A DNA stretch of 64,000 bases from Nocardioides sp. URHA0020 (GTDB lineage Bacteria; Actinomycetota; Actinomycetes; Propionibacteriales; Nocardioidaceae), in NCBI RefSeq assembly GCF_000620705.1, contig NZ_KK211170.1:256836-320835 (forward strand). Reading direction: 5' to 3'. The notes under the pieces were generated by a model. That model saw nothing but the letters and a program-made list of their open reading frames with translations. It made no database searches and was not told the DNA's origin. The translations under genes were made by a program, and so were the position numbers. Below, piece after piece: positions 24,616 through 32,728 of the stretch (the first letter of the stretch is position 1; every line of letters starts with the position of its first letter).

Positions 24616-27600
24616 CGCGGTCGGGCCCGGAGCGCGGCGATCATCTGGTCCAGCTGCTGGGCCATCGGGGCCAGGCCCCACTGGGCGGCCATGGCTCGGG
24701 CCTCCGCGAGCGCGTCGAGACCCTCCTGGATCCGGCCGAGGTCGCCGAGCACCTCCCCGCGGTTGGCGGTGGCGAAGAGCACGCCCTGACCGTTGTTGCT
24801 GGCGCGGGCCAGGACGAGCTGCTCGTCGAGACGAGCGAGCGCTCCGGTGAGGTCGCCCAGCTGCTGCAGCAGGATCGCCTGGTTGCCCACGCAGGCGGCC
24901 AGGCCGACCCGGTCGCCGGTACGCCGGCAGACCTCCTCCTGCATGCCGAGCAGCCGACCGGCCTCGTCCCGGTCACCGCGCGCCAGCACCAGCATCGCCT
25001 GCTCGCCGACGGCCCGTTGCAGTCCGGCGTCGTCGTGGACCCGGGCGCAGGCGTCGGCCAGCGCCGCCCACACCGTCTCGGTCTCCGTCTGGCGCCCGGC
25101 CTGGTACATCAGCTCGATCGCCTTGGTCAGCACCTGGACCCGTTGCTGCTCGGCCCCCGAGACGGCGCACTGGGCGCCGCAGTCCACCAGGTCCGCGATC
25201 GCCGCGGCCTGGTCGCCGAGGATGGAGTGGACCTGCCAGCGGTTGTTGAGCAGCGGGACCAGGGCCATGGCCAGTCCCCGGGAGCGCAGCACCGGCTCGG
25301 CCTCGGCGTACTTCAGCAGCGAGGCCGGCAGGTCGTCGCCCGCGATGTCGACCGCTGCAAGGTTGACCAGGGCCATCGCGGCGGCGGCGTCGTCACCGGC
25401 CTGCCGGGCGACGGCCAGCTCCTCGGTGTGGGCGCCGCGTGCGCCCGCGAGGTCACCGAGCTCGCGCAGCGCCATCCCGAGCGAGCCCAGCGCCAGCGCG
25501 AGTGGCGCGGTCACCGACCCGGACCGCGCCGTCAGCACCGCCTCCGTCGCGAGCCGGCGGGCGTCCTCCCACCGGCCCTCGTCGATCGCGCTGCGGGCGC
25601 GGACGTCCAGCACCCGGGCGAGGAGTCCCTCGTCGGACAGTCGCCGGGCGATGGCCTCGGCGGCCTCGGCACGCTGCGCGGCCTCGGGGTGGCGGCCGAG
25701 CTGGCGCAGCGTGCCCGACTCGCTCACCAGCGCCTCCGCCTGGCTCGACAGGTCACCGCGCTCCTCGGCCCCGGCGCGCCATGCCTCCAGGTCGGCGAGC
25801 GCGGCCAGCGGATCGCCCCGGTCGGCGTGCACGGCGGCCTTGCCGGCGCGGGCCAGCCCGGTCGCGGTGGTGTCGCCGACCGAGCGGCCCAGCTCCTCCT
25901 GCTCGTCGAGGAGCGCGAGGGCGCCCGCGGTGTCGCCGGTCGTCCGCCGGGCACCAGCCAGGTTGCCCAGCGCGGCCTGGATGTCCCACGCGTTCCCGGA
26001 CGCCCGGGCCAGGGCGAGGGCCTCCTCGAAGAGGGGTACGGCCCCCGCCACGTCGCCGAGCGCCGCCCGGACCAGCGCCAGGTTGCCCAGGGCGTACGGC
26101 AGCACGACCGTGTCCTGCGCCGTCCGGCTCAGCGTGACCGCCTCCTCCAGCACGGTCGCCGCCTCCGTGAGCTCGCCCTGGGCCTGGAGCGCGGCGCCCA
26201 GGTTGAGCAGCGCTCCGCGCAGCCGCGTCGGTGACCCGGCGCGAGAGGTCGCGACCAGGTGACGGTGGAGCGTCAGCGCCTCGGTGGGGTGCCCGGCGTC
26301 CGTCACCAGCCGGGCCACCGCCCACGCCTGGTCCGGGTGCGCACCGGGATCGTCGAGGACGTGGCGGTAGCCCTCGACGGTCGGGTGGCCGCGCTCCTCG
26401 GCCCGGGCCCACAGCCGCCGGAGGTCCGCGGGGGCCTGCGGGTAGGCGAGAGCGAGGTAGTCCAGGTCGGAGATCGTCCGGACGAGCCCGTCGACGTCGT
26501 CGGCACCGAGCTGCTGCCAAGGGAGCTCCTCGACCACGCGAGGTCCGAGCGGCTGCCCGGAGAAGTACGCCGCCACGGCGGCGTGCGCGGCGCGACGGGC
26601 GGTGGGGGTGCCCAGGTAGCGGTCCGTCACGGCCTGGCGGTGCGCGTCGGTGGCGAAGCCCAGCAGTCCGGATCGGGTGACCAGCCCGGTCTCGGCGGCG
26701 AGCACCAGGGGTGACCAGACGGCGTGGGACAGCGGCTGCTCGCCGCCCAGGAGGTCGAGCAGCTCCGGCTCGGTCAGTCCGCGCCGCGCGGCCCAGATGG
26801 CCCGGAAGGCATCGGCGACCAGGCCGGGCCGGTCGGCCTCGAAGTCGCGCTCGTAGCGAGCGAGCACGAGCTCGAGCAGGTCGTCGAGGGTCTCCGCGCG
26901 CAGGTAGCCGGCGATCACCTCCCCGAGGGTGAAGTGGTCGCCGTGCTGGCGCAGCTCGTCGAGCACGGTCCGCAGGTAGAGCACGCTGCCGGTGTGGGGC
27001 GACGCCGCGAGCGTCCGCACGTGGACCGGGTCCAGGCCCTTCGACCACCGCGCGAGGAACGTCGCGACGTACGCCGCGCGCTCGGCTGCATCCAGCGGCG
27101 GCACCTCGGTCACCGGCCACCCGCGCCGCAGCGCCGCGTCCACCGGTCGCGGGCCCGCCGAGGTCACGACGACCCGCACCGCCGCGGGCAGCTCGGCGGG
27201 CAGCCAGGTCAGGTCCGGTGCGCCGTCGACGTCGCTGAGCAGGTCGGCGCCGCCGACCACCACGAGCACGGGGCGCTCGGTGCGGGCGAGCGCGGCGAAG
27301 AGCGCCGAGCGCAGGGGAGCGGCGCCGACCGGCAGTGCGGGCGCGTCGTCCCCGGCCGGTCGGTCGTCGAGCGCCGAGAGGACGCGCGCTGCGACGTCCT
27401 TCCAGTCCGCTGAGTCCGAGGTCGCGCCGACGTGGTGCTCGATGACGAGATGGTCGCGATGGGCGGCACGCCACGCGTCGAGCCAGGTCGAGACGACGGG
27501 CGTCAGGTCGGCGCCCGCAGCGCCGGACACGACCAGTGGCGGCTCGGAGCCGGCCGCGAAGGCGTCGAGGCGCGCGAGCAGCGCCGGGCGCTCGAGGCTG

Positions 27601-28355
27601 CCGGAGGCCCGGGCCCGGCCGAACGCCCGGTGAGCCGCGTCGTCGCGACCGGCCTCGGCCGGGACCTCCTCGAGGGGGAAGAGGCGCTCGACGAGGGCGG
27701 TGAGCTCGGCCAGCACCTGGCGACCCAGGTCGGCGGGGTCGGCGTACGTCGCGCACGGGTGCGGCGAGTCCTGCACCCGCTGCTTGAGCTCGGCGAGGCG
27801 CTGGCGGCGCACGCCTGCTGCGGCCTCGGCACCGGTGACGCCGAGCGCAGCCGTCTCCTCCGCCGAGGGCAGCTCGCCGAGGACCAGCTGCTCCTCCGGC
27901 GGGCGGGTGTCGACCCACGCGGGGTCACGGAGGTGGAAGAACGCGTGGCCGGTGGCGTCGACGTCGTTGAGGACGCCGTGCAGGACCTCCATCTCGGTGA
28001 CGGACGTGCCGGGCAGCGAGCCGAGCCAGGGGAGCTGGTCGCTCAGACCGGTCGGCAGCTCCTCGGGCACCCAGCCGTAGCGCTGCCCGAGGAGTCCCAG
28101 GAAGTACGGCCGGCTCCGGTCGATCTCGGCCAGGCAGATCGGCAGCACCGCGCCCTCGGCCTTCTGCTCGTCGGTGACGCCCCACCGCAGGTCGACCTCC
28201 GACCAGGCCACGCCGCGCTCCTCGCACAGGCGGCGCACCACGGGGAAGACGCGCTTGACGAGCTCCTCGCGCTCGGCCTGCATGTCGCGGAACGTCGACG
28301 AGACGAAGACCCGGATGGCGCGGTCGGGACCGCCGGTCGGTGCGGCTGCAGCCAT
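24612..28355 (-). CDS. DUF4062 - degenerate NTPase - TPR protein
   Basis: A 1247-residue soluble protein. Residues about 14-105 are a DUF4062 domain (IRVFVSSTFRDMQAEREEL, then SEVDLRWGVT and FLGLLGQRYGWVP). From about 240 to 620 is a STAND-like NTPase region, but the expected P-loop reads VVSGAAGADLTPVV with no lysine, and the Walker B-like strand is VLVVVGGADLL, so ATP hydrolysis is doubtful. From about 700 to the end are roughly a dozen tetratricopeptide-type repeats. This layout is known from predicted signalling and conflict proteins. It meets the SLOG/RyR operon tail to tail with overlapping stops in CTAG. The start at 28355 is the first in-frame ATG before DUF4062. Confidence 0.85.
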   Translation of the reverse strand: MAAAAPTGGPDRAIRVFVSSTFRDMQAEREELVKRVFPVVRRLCEERGVAWSEVDLRWGVTDEQKAEGAVLPICLAEIDRSRPYFLGLLGQRYGWVPEELPTGLSDQLPWLGSLPGTSVTEMEVLHGVLNDVDATGHAFFHLRDPAWVDTRPPEEQLVLGELPSAEETAALGVTGAEAAAGVRRQRLAELKQRVQDSPHPCATYADPADLGRQVLAELTALVERLFPLEEVPAEAGRDDAAHRAFGRARASGSLERPALLARLDAFAAGSEPPLVVSGAAGADLTPVVSTWLDAWRAAHRDHLVIEHHVGATSDSADWKDVAARVLSALDDRPAGDDAPALPVGAAPLRSALFAALARTERPVLVVVGGADLLSDVDGAPDLTWLPAELPAAVRVVVTSAGPRPVDAALRRGWPVTEVPPLDAAERAAYVATFLARWSKGLDPVHVRTLAASPHTGSVLYLRTVLDELRQHGDHFTLGEVIAGYLRAETLDDLLELVLARYERDFEADRPGLVADAFRAIWAARRGLTEPELLDLLGGEQPLSHAVWSPLVLAAETGLVTRSGLLGFATDAHRQAVTDRYLGTPTARRAAHAAVAAYFSGQPLGPRVVEELPWQQLGADDVDGLVRTISDLDYLALAYPQAPADLRRLWARAEERGHPTVEGYRHVLDDPGAHPDQAWAVARLVTDAGHPTEALTLHRHLVATSRAGSPTRLRGALLNLGAALQAQGELTEAATVLEEAVTLSRTAQDTVVLPYALGNLALVRAALGDVAGAVPLFEEALALARASGNAWDIQAALGNLAGARRTTGDTAGALALLDEQEELGRSVGDTTATGLARAGKAAVHADRGDPLAALADLEAWRAGAEERGDLSSQAEALVSESGTLRQLGRHPEAAQRAEAAEAIARRLSDEGLLARVLDVRARSAIDEGRWEDARRLATEAVLTARSGSVTAPLALALGSLGMALRELGDLAGARGAHTEELAVARQAGDDAAAAMALVNLAAVDIAGDDLPASLLKYAEAEPVLRSRGLAMALVPLLNNRWQVHSILGDQAAAIADLVDCGAQCAVSGAEQQRVQVLTKAIELMYQAGRQTETETVWAALADACARVHDDAGLQRAVGEQAMLVLARGDRDEAGRLLGMQEEVCRRTGDRVGLAACVGNQAILLQQLGDLTGALARLDEQLVLARASNNGQGVLFATANRGEVLGDLGRIQEGLDALAEARAMAAQWGLAPMAQQLDQMIAALRARPR

Positions 28356-28400
28356 CCGCGCATCATGGCAGCAGCAGGCCCGGCAGGGGGGAAATCGGGA

Positions 28401-28422
28401 AGAGGCCCCCGAAGGAGCCTCT
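28401..28422 (-). terminator. Chromosomal hairpin left of attL, probably the original tRNA-Val terminator
   Basis: On the minus strand AGAGGC pairs with GCCTCT around a TTCG-like loop, with CC/GG continuing the stem. It lies just past the attL core in the direction in which tRNA-Val was transcribed before integration, so it was probably that operon's terminator. Confidence 0.45.
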
Positions 28423-28433
28423 GACCGCAGTGC

Positions 28434-28462
28434 CTGGTGGGCGATACTGGGTTTGAACCAGT
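28434..28462. other. attL core
   Basis: The 29 bp starting CTGGTGGGCGATACTGGG and ending GAACCAGT are identical to 37985-38013. They cover the CCA end, acceptor strand and T-arm of tRNA-Val(GAC). Sequence on both sides differs from the tRNA. This is the displaced chromosomal copy. Confidence 0.92.
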
Positions 28463-28475
28463 TTCCAGTCTCTAC

Positions 28476-28539
28476 GGCGATACTGGCTCCGACCTGCGAA
28501 AACACCCGCTGACCTGCGCCTAAGCGACACAGTATCGCC
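28476..28539. repeat. Extra core-like repeats beside attL
   Basis: GGCGATACTGG, found in the att core at 28440-28450, recurs at 28476-28486 and in inverted form as CAGTATCGCC at 28530-28539. These may be further integrase core-type sites or binding sites for a directionality factor. They lie inside the element. Confidence 0.45.
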
Positions 28540-28540
28540 T

Positions 28541-28552
28541 ATCACTAGTGAT
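28541..28552. promoter_or_regulatory. 12-bp palindrome upstream of integrase
   Basis: ATCACTAGTGAT is a perfect palindrome 40 bp upstream of the integrase ATG, with another GTGAT half-site a few bases on. It is a possible operator. Confidence 0.4.
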
Positions 28553-28582
28553 CTCAAGTGATCCTGAGTACGCTCGCAATCT

Positions 28583-28601
28583 GGCACGTTCATGGCACGA
28601 G
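28583..28601. promoter_or_regulatory. Left arm-type site overlapping the integrase start
   Basis: GGCACGTTCATGGCACGAG contains two TGGCAC units (the first beginning at 28582) 11 bp apart. A copy with two mismatches is at 37923-37941 beside attR, in the same orientation. The integrase ATG at 28592 lies within it, so bound integrase could hide its own start site. Confidence 0.5.
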
Positions 28602-29734
28602 AGGGCAGATTAGTGGCAAATCGCAAGGGCGCTCGCGCGAGGTTCGGCAACATCCGCAAGCTGCCATCGGGTCGCTTCCAAGCCCGCTACGTCGGCCCCG
28701 ACGGGCTCAGCCACAACGCTCACACCACGTTCGACACAAAGGGTGACGCTGAGGCCTGGCTGGCCACGGTGCGCGCGGACATCGTGCGCGAGGCCTGGTC
28801 GCCCGCCAGCGTGACCAGCACTCGGCAAGCGCTGACCTTCGGCACGTACGCCGAGCGGTGGCTGTCGGGCCGCCGGCTCGAGGCGAGGACCCGGGCGCAC
28901 TACCGGAGCCTGCTCGACCGGCAGATCCTCCCCACCTTCAAGGGCGTCCCGCTGCGCCACATCACCCCGGACCTGGTGCGCGACTGGTACGCCACCACGG
29001 CGATCGACACCCCGACGCTCCGCAGCCACGCGTACGGGCTCCTGCGCACGATCCTCGCCCAGGCCGAGCGCGACGAGACGATCCGGTCGAACCCCTGCCA
29101 CATCCGCGGCGCCGGGAACTCGAAGCGGGTGCACAAGATCAAGCCGGCCACGCTGCCCGAGCTCGAGAAGATCGTGACCACGATGCCCGAGCGGTACCGG
29201 CTCATGGTCCTGCTCGCGGCCTGGTGTCAGCTGCGGTTCGGTGAGCTCGCCGAGCTGCGCCGCGGGGACGTCGACACCAAGGCCGGCGTCCTCAGGATCC
29301 GCCGCGGCGTCGTCCGGGCCAATGGCGAGCGGATCGTGAAGAAGCCGAAGAGCGACGCCGGGATCCGCAACGTCGCGATTCCGCCTCACCTGCTCCCACT
29401 GGTCCGCGGGCACCTCCTCGAGCACACGGAGCCCGGCAAGGACGGGCTGCTATTCCCGGCCAAGCAGGGCGGCCACCTGGCCCCGTCGAGCCTCTACCGG
29501 GTCTTCTACCGGGCTCGTGCCGCTGCAGAACGTCCCGATCTTCGTTTCCACGACCTGCGGCACACCGGTGCCGTCCTGGCCGCACAGACAGGCGCAACGC
29601 TGGCCGAGCTCATGGGCCGGCTGGGGCACTCCACACCCGGCGCGGCATTGATCTACCAGCACGCCGCGGCCGACCGCGACATGGAGCTCGCACGCCGACT
29701 CTCAGCACTCACAGGCACGCAAGAGACCACCTGA
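28592..29734 (+). CDS. Tyrosine-type site-specific integrase
   Basis: A 380-residue phage-type recombinase. Residues about 15-70 are an arm-binding domain (LPSGRFQARYVGPDG), 80-165 the SAM-like core-binding domain, and 185-370 the catalytic domain with R215 (QLRFGEL), K253 (KKPKSDAG), H320-x-x-R323 (FHDLRHT), H346 (LGHST) and nucleophile Y355 (IYQHA). All catalytic residues are present, so it should be active. It sits beside attL, at the end of the element away from the intact tRNA. A GTG at 28613 is an alternative start that would leave the arm-type repeat outside the gene. Confidence 0.95.
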   Translation: MAREGRLVANRKGARARFGNIRKLPSGRFQARYVGPDGLSHNAHTTFDTKGDAEAWLATVRADIVREAWSPASVTSTRQALTFGTYAERWLSGRRLEARTRAHYRSLLDRQILPTFKGVPLRHITPDLVRDWYATTAIDTPTLRSHAYGLLRTILAQAERDETIRSNPCHIRGAGNSKRVHKIKPATLPELEKIVTTMPERYRLMVLLAAWCQLRFGELAELRRGDVDTKAGVLRIRRGVVRANGERIVKKPKSDAGIRNVAIPPHLLPLVRGHLLEHTEPGKDGLLFPAKQGGHLAPSSLYRVFYRARAAAERPDLRFHDLRHTGAVLAAQTGATLAELMGRLGHSTPGAALIYQHAAADRDMELARRLSALTGTQETT

Positions 29735-29863
29735 GATATACAATTCCAAACATCGAAAGAGCCGTCGGCTCACGCGTTAACGGGGTCCATCGCGTTGGAC
29801 CTGATTTGGTGGTCGGAAAGAAGGCATCGGGCCCGGGAAAACGACAGGGGCCCTAGGCAACGA

Positions 29864-29890
29864 CCAAGACAGTTTCCCCCATTGTCTTGG
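29864..29890 (+). promoter_or_regulatory. Hairpin or operator covering the excisionase ribosome site
   Basis: CCAAGACA (29864-29871) and TGTCTTGG (29883-29890) form a perfect 8-bp stem. The last GG begins the GGAG ribosome site (29889-29892) of the excisionase gene, so folding would lower translation. As DNA, the same inverted repeat could be a repressor or Xis site. Upstream, 29735-29863 holds only two weaker inverted repeats (GAGCC/GGCTC and GGTCCA/TGGACC), possibly the integrase terminator. Confidence 0.45.
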
Positions 29891-29898
29891 AGTTCCTC

Positions 29899-30108
29899 AT
29901 GCCGAAATCGCCCGAAAGTCGTTGGCTTCCGATCGCCGACGCCGCCATCTACCTCGACGTCGCCGAGATCACCGTCCGCCGCCTCATCAGCCGCGGCGAG
30001 CTCCGTGGGTACAAGATCCGTGGCGCACGACTGATCCGCATCGACCGCCACGAGCTCGACGCCCTGATGCGCCCCATCCCCACCGGGGAGCGCGCCGATG
30101 CCAGCTGA
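29899..30108 (+). CDS. Excisionase-type helix-turn-helix protein
   Basis: A 69-residue MerR/BldC-like winged helix: WLPIADAAIYLDVAEITVRR is the helix-turn-helix, then LISRGELRGYKIRGARLIRI is the wing, typical of excisionases and small phage regulators. It probably bends att DNA to favour excision and may repress the integrase gene. The start at 29899 follows GGAG by 6 nt. The next gene overlaps its last 11 nt, so this is the first gene of the rightward replication block. Confidence 0.88.
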   Translation: MPKSPESRWLPIADAAIYLDVAEITVRRLISRGELRGYKIRGARLIRIDRHELDALMRPIPTGERADAS

Positions 30109-30385
30109 CGAGAAAAGCCGCCCAGCTGGCGAAGGCCGGGCGGCCAGAGTCTCGACGCTCACCGACAAGACACCTCCGAGGATACAGCCGGTCGATGTTG
30201 TCGACTGGCTCGAGCACCGCAACCCGCTGCGCCGCTACCGCCTCGTCATCGTGCGCTGCGTCTTCTGCCAGCAGCTGCACCGGCACGGTTGGCCTGCGGA
30301 ACGCACCGACCCCGGGATGCGGATCTCGCACTGCGTCGACCTGGACAAGTCCGGGACGTACTACATCGAGGCGCCGCCGTCGTGA
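30098..30385 (+). CDS. Small cysteine-containing protein of the element
   Basis: A 95-residue protein with CVFCQQLHRHGW and a later ISHCVDL, giving a possible C-C-H-C zinc site. The N-terminal 25 residues are polar and the rest compact. It overlaps the excisionase gene at its start and the DUF3631 gene at its stop (GTGA), which supports it as a real gene. No function is recognised. Small zinc proteins are common just before phage replication genes. Confidence 0.7.
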   Translation: MPADEKSRPAGEGRAARVSTLTDKTPPRIQPVDVVDWLEHRNPLRRYRLVIVRCVFCQQLHRHGWPAERTDPGMRISHCVDLDKSGTYYIEAPPS

Positions 30386-31764
30386 CTGTGGCTGAGATCG
30401 TCGCCGGCGAACGGGTCCTCAGCGAGTACGGGCCAGGCGTCGTGAAGTCCGTATTCGGAACCTCGTGCAGCGTCGACCTGGACCACGACGCCGGAGTGCG
30501 AATCGTCCCAACCGCCAAGGTCGAGCAGATCGACGCAGGATCGGCCCCGGTGGTGACGGGCCCGCCCGTAGACGGCGCCAGGCTCTTCGACGAGCTCGAG
30601 GCCTTCACCGGCCGGTTCGTCGCCTACCCCTCCGAAGCCGCCCACGTCGCGCACGTCCTGTGGATCGTCCACGCCTGGTTCATGGAGGAGTGGGAGTCGA
30701 CGCCTCGGATCGCGTTCCTTTCCCCGGAGCCGGGCTCGGGGAAGTCGCGGGCACTCGAGGTCACTGAGCCGCTGGTGCCGCGCCCCATTCATGCCGTCAA
30801 CGCCACACCGGCGTACCTGTTCCGCAAGGTGTCCGACGAAGCGGGCGCCCCGACGATCCTCTACGACGAGATCGACACCGTCTTCGGGCCCAAGGCCAAG
30901 GACAACGAGGACGTCCGCGGCATGCTCAACGCAGGCCACCGCAAAGGCGCCATGGCAGGCCGAGCCGCGATGCGGGGACGAACCGTCGTCACCGAAGAGC
31001 TCCCCGCCTACTGCGCCGTCGCACTCGCCGGCCTCGACGATCTGCCCGACACGATCATGACCAGATCCGTCGTCATACGCATGCGCCGGCGCGGACCAGG
31101 GGAGCGGATCGAGCCATGGCGGCAGCGGCGAGGACACGCCGAAGCCGAGCCGCTACGACTGCAGCTCGAGCTCTGGTCCGCCCAGGTCCGCCACCAGATC
31201 GACTGGCCCGAGATGCCTGAGGGCATCGAAGACCGCAACGCCGACGTCTGGGAAGCACTCATCGCAGTCGCCGACCTCGCCGGGGGGGACTGGCCCGAGC
31301 GTGCCCGGCGTTGCGCTGTAACGCTTGTAACGCAGTCCCGGGACGAGAGGGGCAGCATCGGCGTGCTCCTGCTCACCGACCTCCGTGCCGCCTTCGGGGA
31401 CGAGGAGCGCGTCGCCACAGAGGTACTGCTGGCCAGGCTGTGGCAGCTACCGGAGTCACCATGGCGCGACCTACGCGGCAAGCCCATCGACGCCCGCTGG
31501 CTCTCACGCCACCTAGGCAAGTACGGCGTCCAGCCACGCGTACAACGCATCGGCGACCAGGTGCTCCGGGGCTACGACGCAGCCGACCTGGCCGACCCGT
31601 GGGCCCGCTATGTAGCGGACCAGACACGAGCCTCTTGGGAATCCCCCCCACCCCCACAACCCAGTGAGAGCACACCAGCCCCCACCTTCCAGGCCAGCGT
31701 TACAGCCGTAACAGCGCAACACCCGCTGCCCGGCCTGACCGGACAAGGAGACCCCCACACATGA
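30382..31764 (+). CDS. DUF3631 domain ATPase (replication-type protein)
   Basis: A 460-residue protein. A short N-terminal beta domain (residues 1-50) is followed by an ATPase with Walker A FLSPEPGSGKSRALE (K121) and Walker B PTILYDEIDTVFG, then the DUF3631 C-terminal part. The last 40 residues are Pro/Ser-rich. DUF3631 proteins in mycobacteria and their phages resemble helicase- or primase-associated ATPases, so a role in replication of the element is likely (inference). GTG at 30382 overlaps the previous stop, and the next ATG overlaps this stop. Confidence 0.87.
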   Translation: MTVAEIVAGERVLSEYGPGVVKSVFGTSCSVDLDHDAGVRIVPTAKVEQIDAGSAPVVTGPPVDGARLFDELEAFTGRFVAYPSEAAHVAHVLWIVHAWFMEEWESTPRIAFLSPEPGSGKSRALEVTEPLVPRPIHAVNATPAYLFRKVSDEAGAPTILYDEIDTVFGPKAKDNEDVRGMLNAGHRKGAMAGRAAMRGRTVVTEELPAYCAVALAGLDDLPDTIMTRSVVIRMRRRGPGERIEPWRQRRGHAEAEPLRLQLELWSAQVRHQIDWPEMPEGIEDRNADVWEALIAVADLAGGDWPERARRCAVTLVTQSRDERGSIGVLLLTDLRAAFGDEERVATEVLLARLWQLPESPWRDLRGKPIDARWLSRHLGKYGVQPRVQRIGDQVLRGYDAADLADPWARYVADQTRASWESPPPPQPSESTPAPTFQASVTAVTAQHPLPGLTGQGDPHT

Positions 31765-32228
31765 CGACCAACCCGCTCTACAACCGAGACCCCGAGGCCT
31801 ACACAGCCGGCGCCCTCCACGTCCTCGCCAAGGTCTACCGAGCCCACGCCGACGAGCAACACACCACCGACCTCACCACCGGCTCCCACGCCTGGCTCCG
31901 AGCCATCGCACCAGCCGTCGCGACCAGCCCAGCCCTCCAAAGCCTCTACCTCGACGTCCTCCGCCTCGCCCAGCACGCCGACCTCGAAACCCAGGGGAGG
32001 GAGGGTCAGAACTTCACACCCCGGCGTACACGACCCCGGGGTCGTTTTCGCCCCCCGCTGGCTTCTGAGGCGGTTCCTGTCACGGGACGACCCGATTCAG
32101 CCGAAGTGGCGGAAACGGGGGCTGACCTGCGGGAATCTATGGCGTTACCCGCTTCACGATCGGGGGGGCCTGGCATGGGTGTTGGCCCGGATTCGCCGAT
32201 GTCTGGGGGTGTGGGCGGTGCAGGTTGA
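31761..32228 (+). CDS. Hypothetical protein, C-terminal half doubtful
   Basis: A 155-codon frame coupled to the DUF3631 gene by an ATGA overlap. The first 75 residues look like a helical protein (YTAGALHVLAKVYRAHADEQ). After about residue 78 the translation becomes Arg/Pro/Gly-rich and the DNA turns into runs of G and C, as if the original end had been lost by deletion or frameshift. It overlaps the next frame by 50 nt. This may be the scar where packaging genes such as terminase are missing. Confidence 0.55.
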   Translation: MTTNPLYNRDPEAYTAGALHVLAKVYRAHADEQHTTDLTTGSHAWLRAIAPAVATSPALQSLYLDVLRLAQHADLETQGREGQNFTPRRTRPRGRFRPPLASEAVPVTGRPDSAEVAETGADLRESMALPASRSGGPGMGVGPDSPMSGGVGGAG

Positions 32229-32532
32229 TCAGCTGGACATCGCCGGCCTGTCGGACAACCAGGTTCGGCACTGGGTGGTTCTCCTGCAGCTCATCGCGGA
32301 CGACCCGGCTACTCACCCGGGGTACGCGCGATTCCAAGGCGCGGTGGCGTCGGGGCTGGTCGGTGCCCTCCGTGAGCGTCAGCGGATGCTCGTCGAGCTC
32401 GACAGCGATGTTCTCAACGCTGAGAACGTCGGCGGCCTGGTCGAGGAGGGCACGGACCCGGTGGCGGATGCGCTCGAGGAGCTGCGGCGGCCGCCGTACG
32501 ACGACCCCTTCGCCGATGGTGGGGGTTGCTAA
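32179..32532 (+). CDS. Small acidic helical protein of the element
   Basis: A 117-codon frame from GTG at 32179. The conserved-looking part starts at VQVDQLDIAGLSDNQVRHWV (GTG at 32218 is an alternative start) and ends with an acidic tail, PPYDDPFADG. It lies in the position of a small head gene but matches nothing I recognise. The coding signal is good: acidic, helical, with third-position GC. Confidence 0.6.
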   Translation: MLARIRRCLGVWAVQVDQLDIAGLSDNQVRHWVVLLQLIADDPATHPGYARFQGAVASGLVGALRERQRMLVELDSDVLNAENVGGLVEEGTDPVADALEELRRPPYDDPFADGGGC

Positions 32533-32533
32533 C

Positions 32534-32728
32534 ATGCTGATTGCCACACGAGATCAACGCCGGGCAGTGCACCGCACGCCGGCCGTGATGGCCCCTTCCG
32601 GGCAGTGCGCCGCACGTCGGACAGGGAAGGCGATCAGCCCGCAGTGGGACGTGAGTGCTCCGCACCGTCTAAATCGCAGCGAGGCGAGACCCCTCCCCGT
32701 TCCTGCCCCGAAAGGCTCTCTGACGTGA
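32534..32728 (+). CDS. Short frame coupled to the capsid gene
   Basis: A 64-codon frame from ATG at 32534 to TGA at 32726-32728 that overlaps the capsid GTG as GTGA. The translation (MLIATRDQRRAVHRTPAVMA at the start) is basic and of low complexity. It runs through two near-identical 23-bp repeats, so the DNA may matter more than the peptide. It may only serve to bring ribosomes to the capsid start, or be non-coding. Confidence 0.3.
   Translation: MLIATRDQRRAVHRTPAVMAPSGQCAARRTGKAISPQWDVSAPHRLNRSEARPLPVPAPKGSLT
32560..32620. repeat. Tandem dyad repeats upstream of the capsid gene
   Basis: The 23-bp unit CCGGGCAGTGCRCCGCACGYCGG occurs at 32560-32582 and 32598-32620 (2 differences, 38-bp period). 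Each unit contains GTGC-RCC-GCAC, a dyad. Paired operators for a late-gene regulator or a packaging-related site are possibilities. Confidence 0.5.

Noticed and set aside
32414..32665. A minus-strand frame with LPCPTCGALPGRGHHGRRAV that resembles a small zinc protein.
   Set aside because: The cysteine pattern arises from the tandem DNA repeats, it overlaps a plus-strand gene, and it opposes the direction of the surrounding operon.
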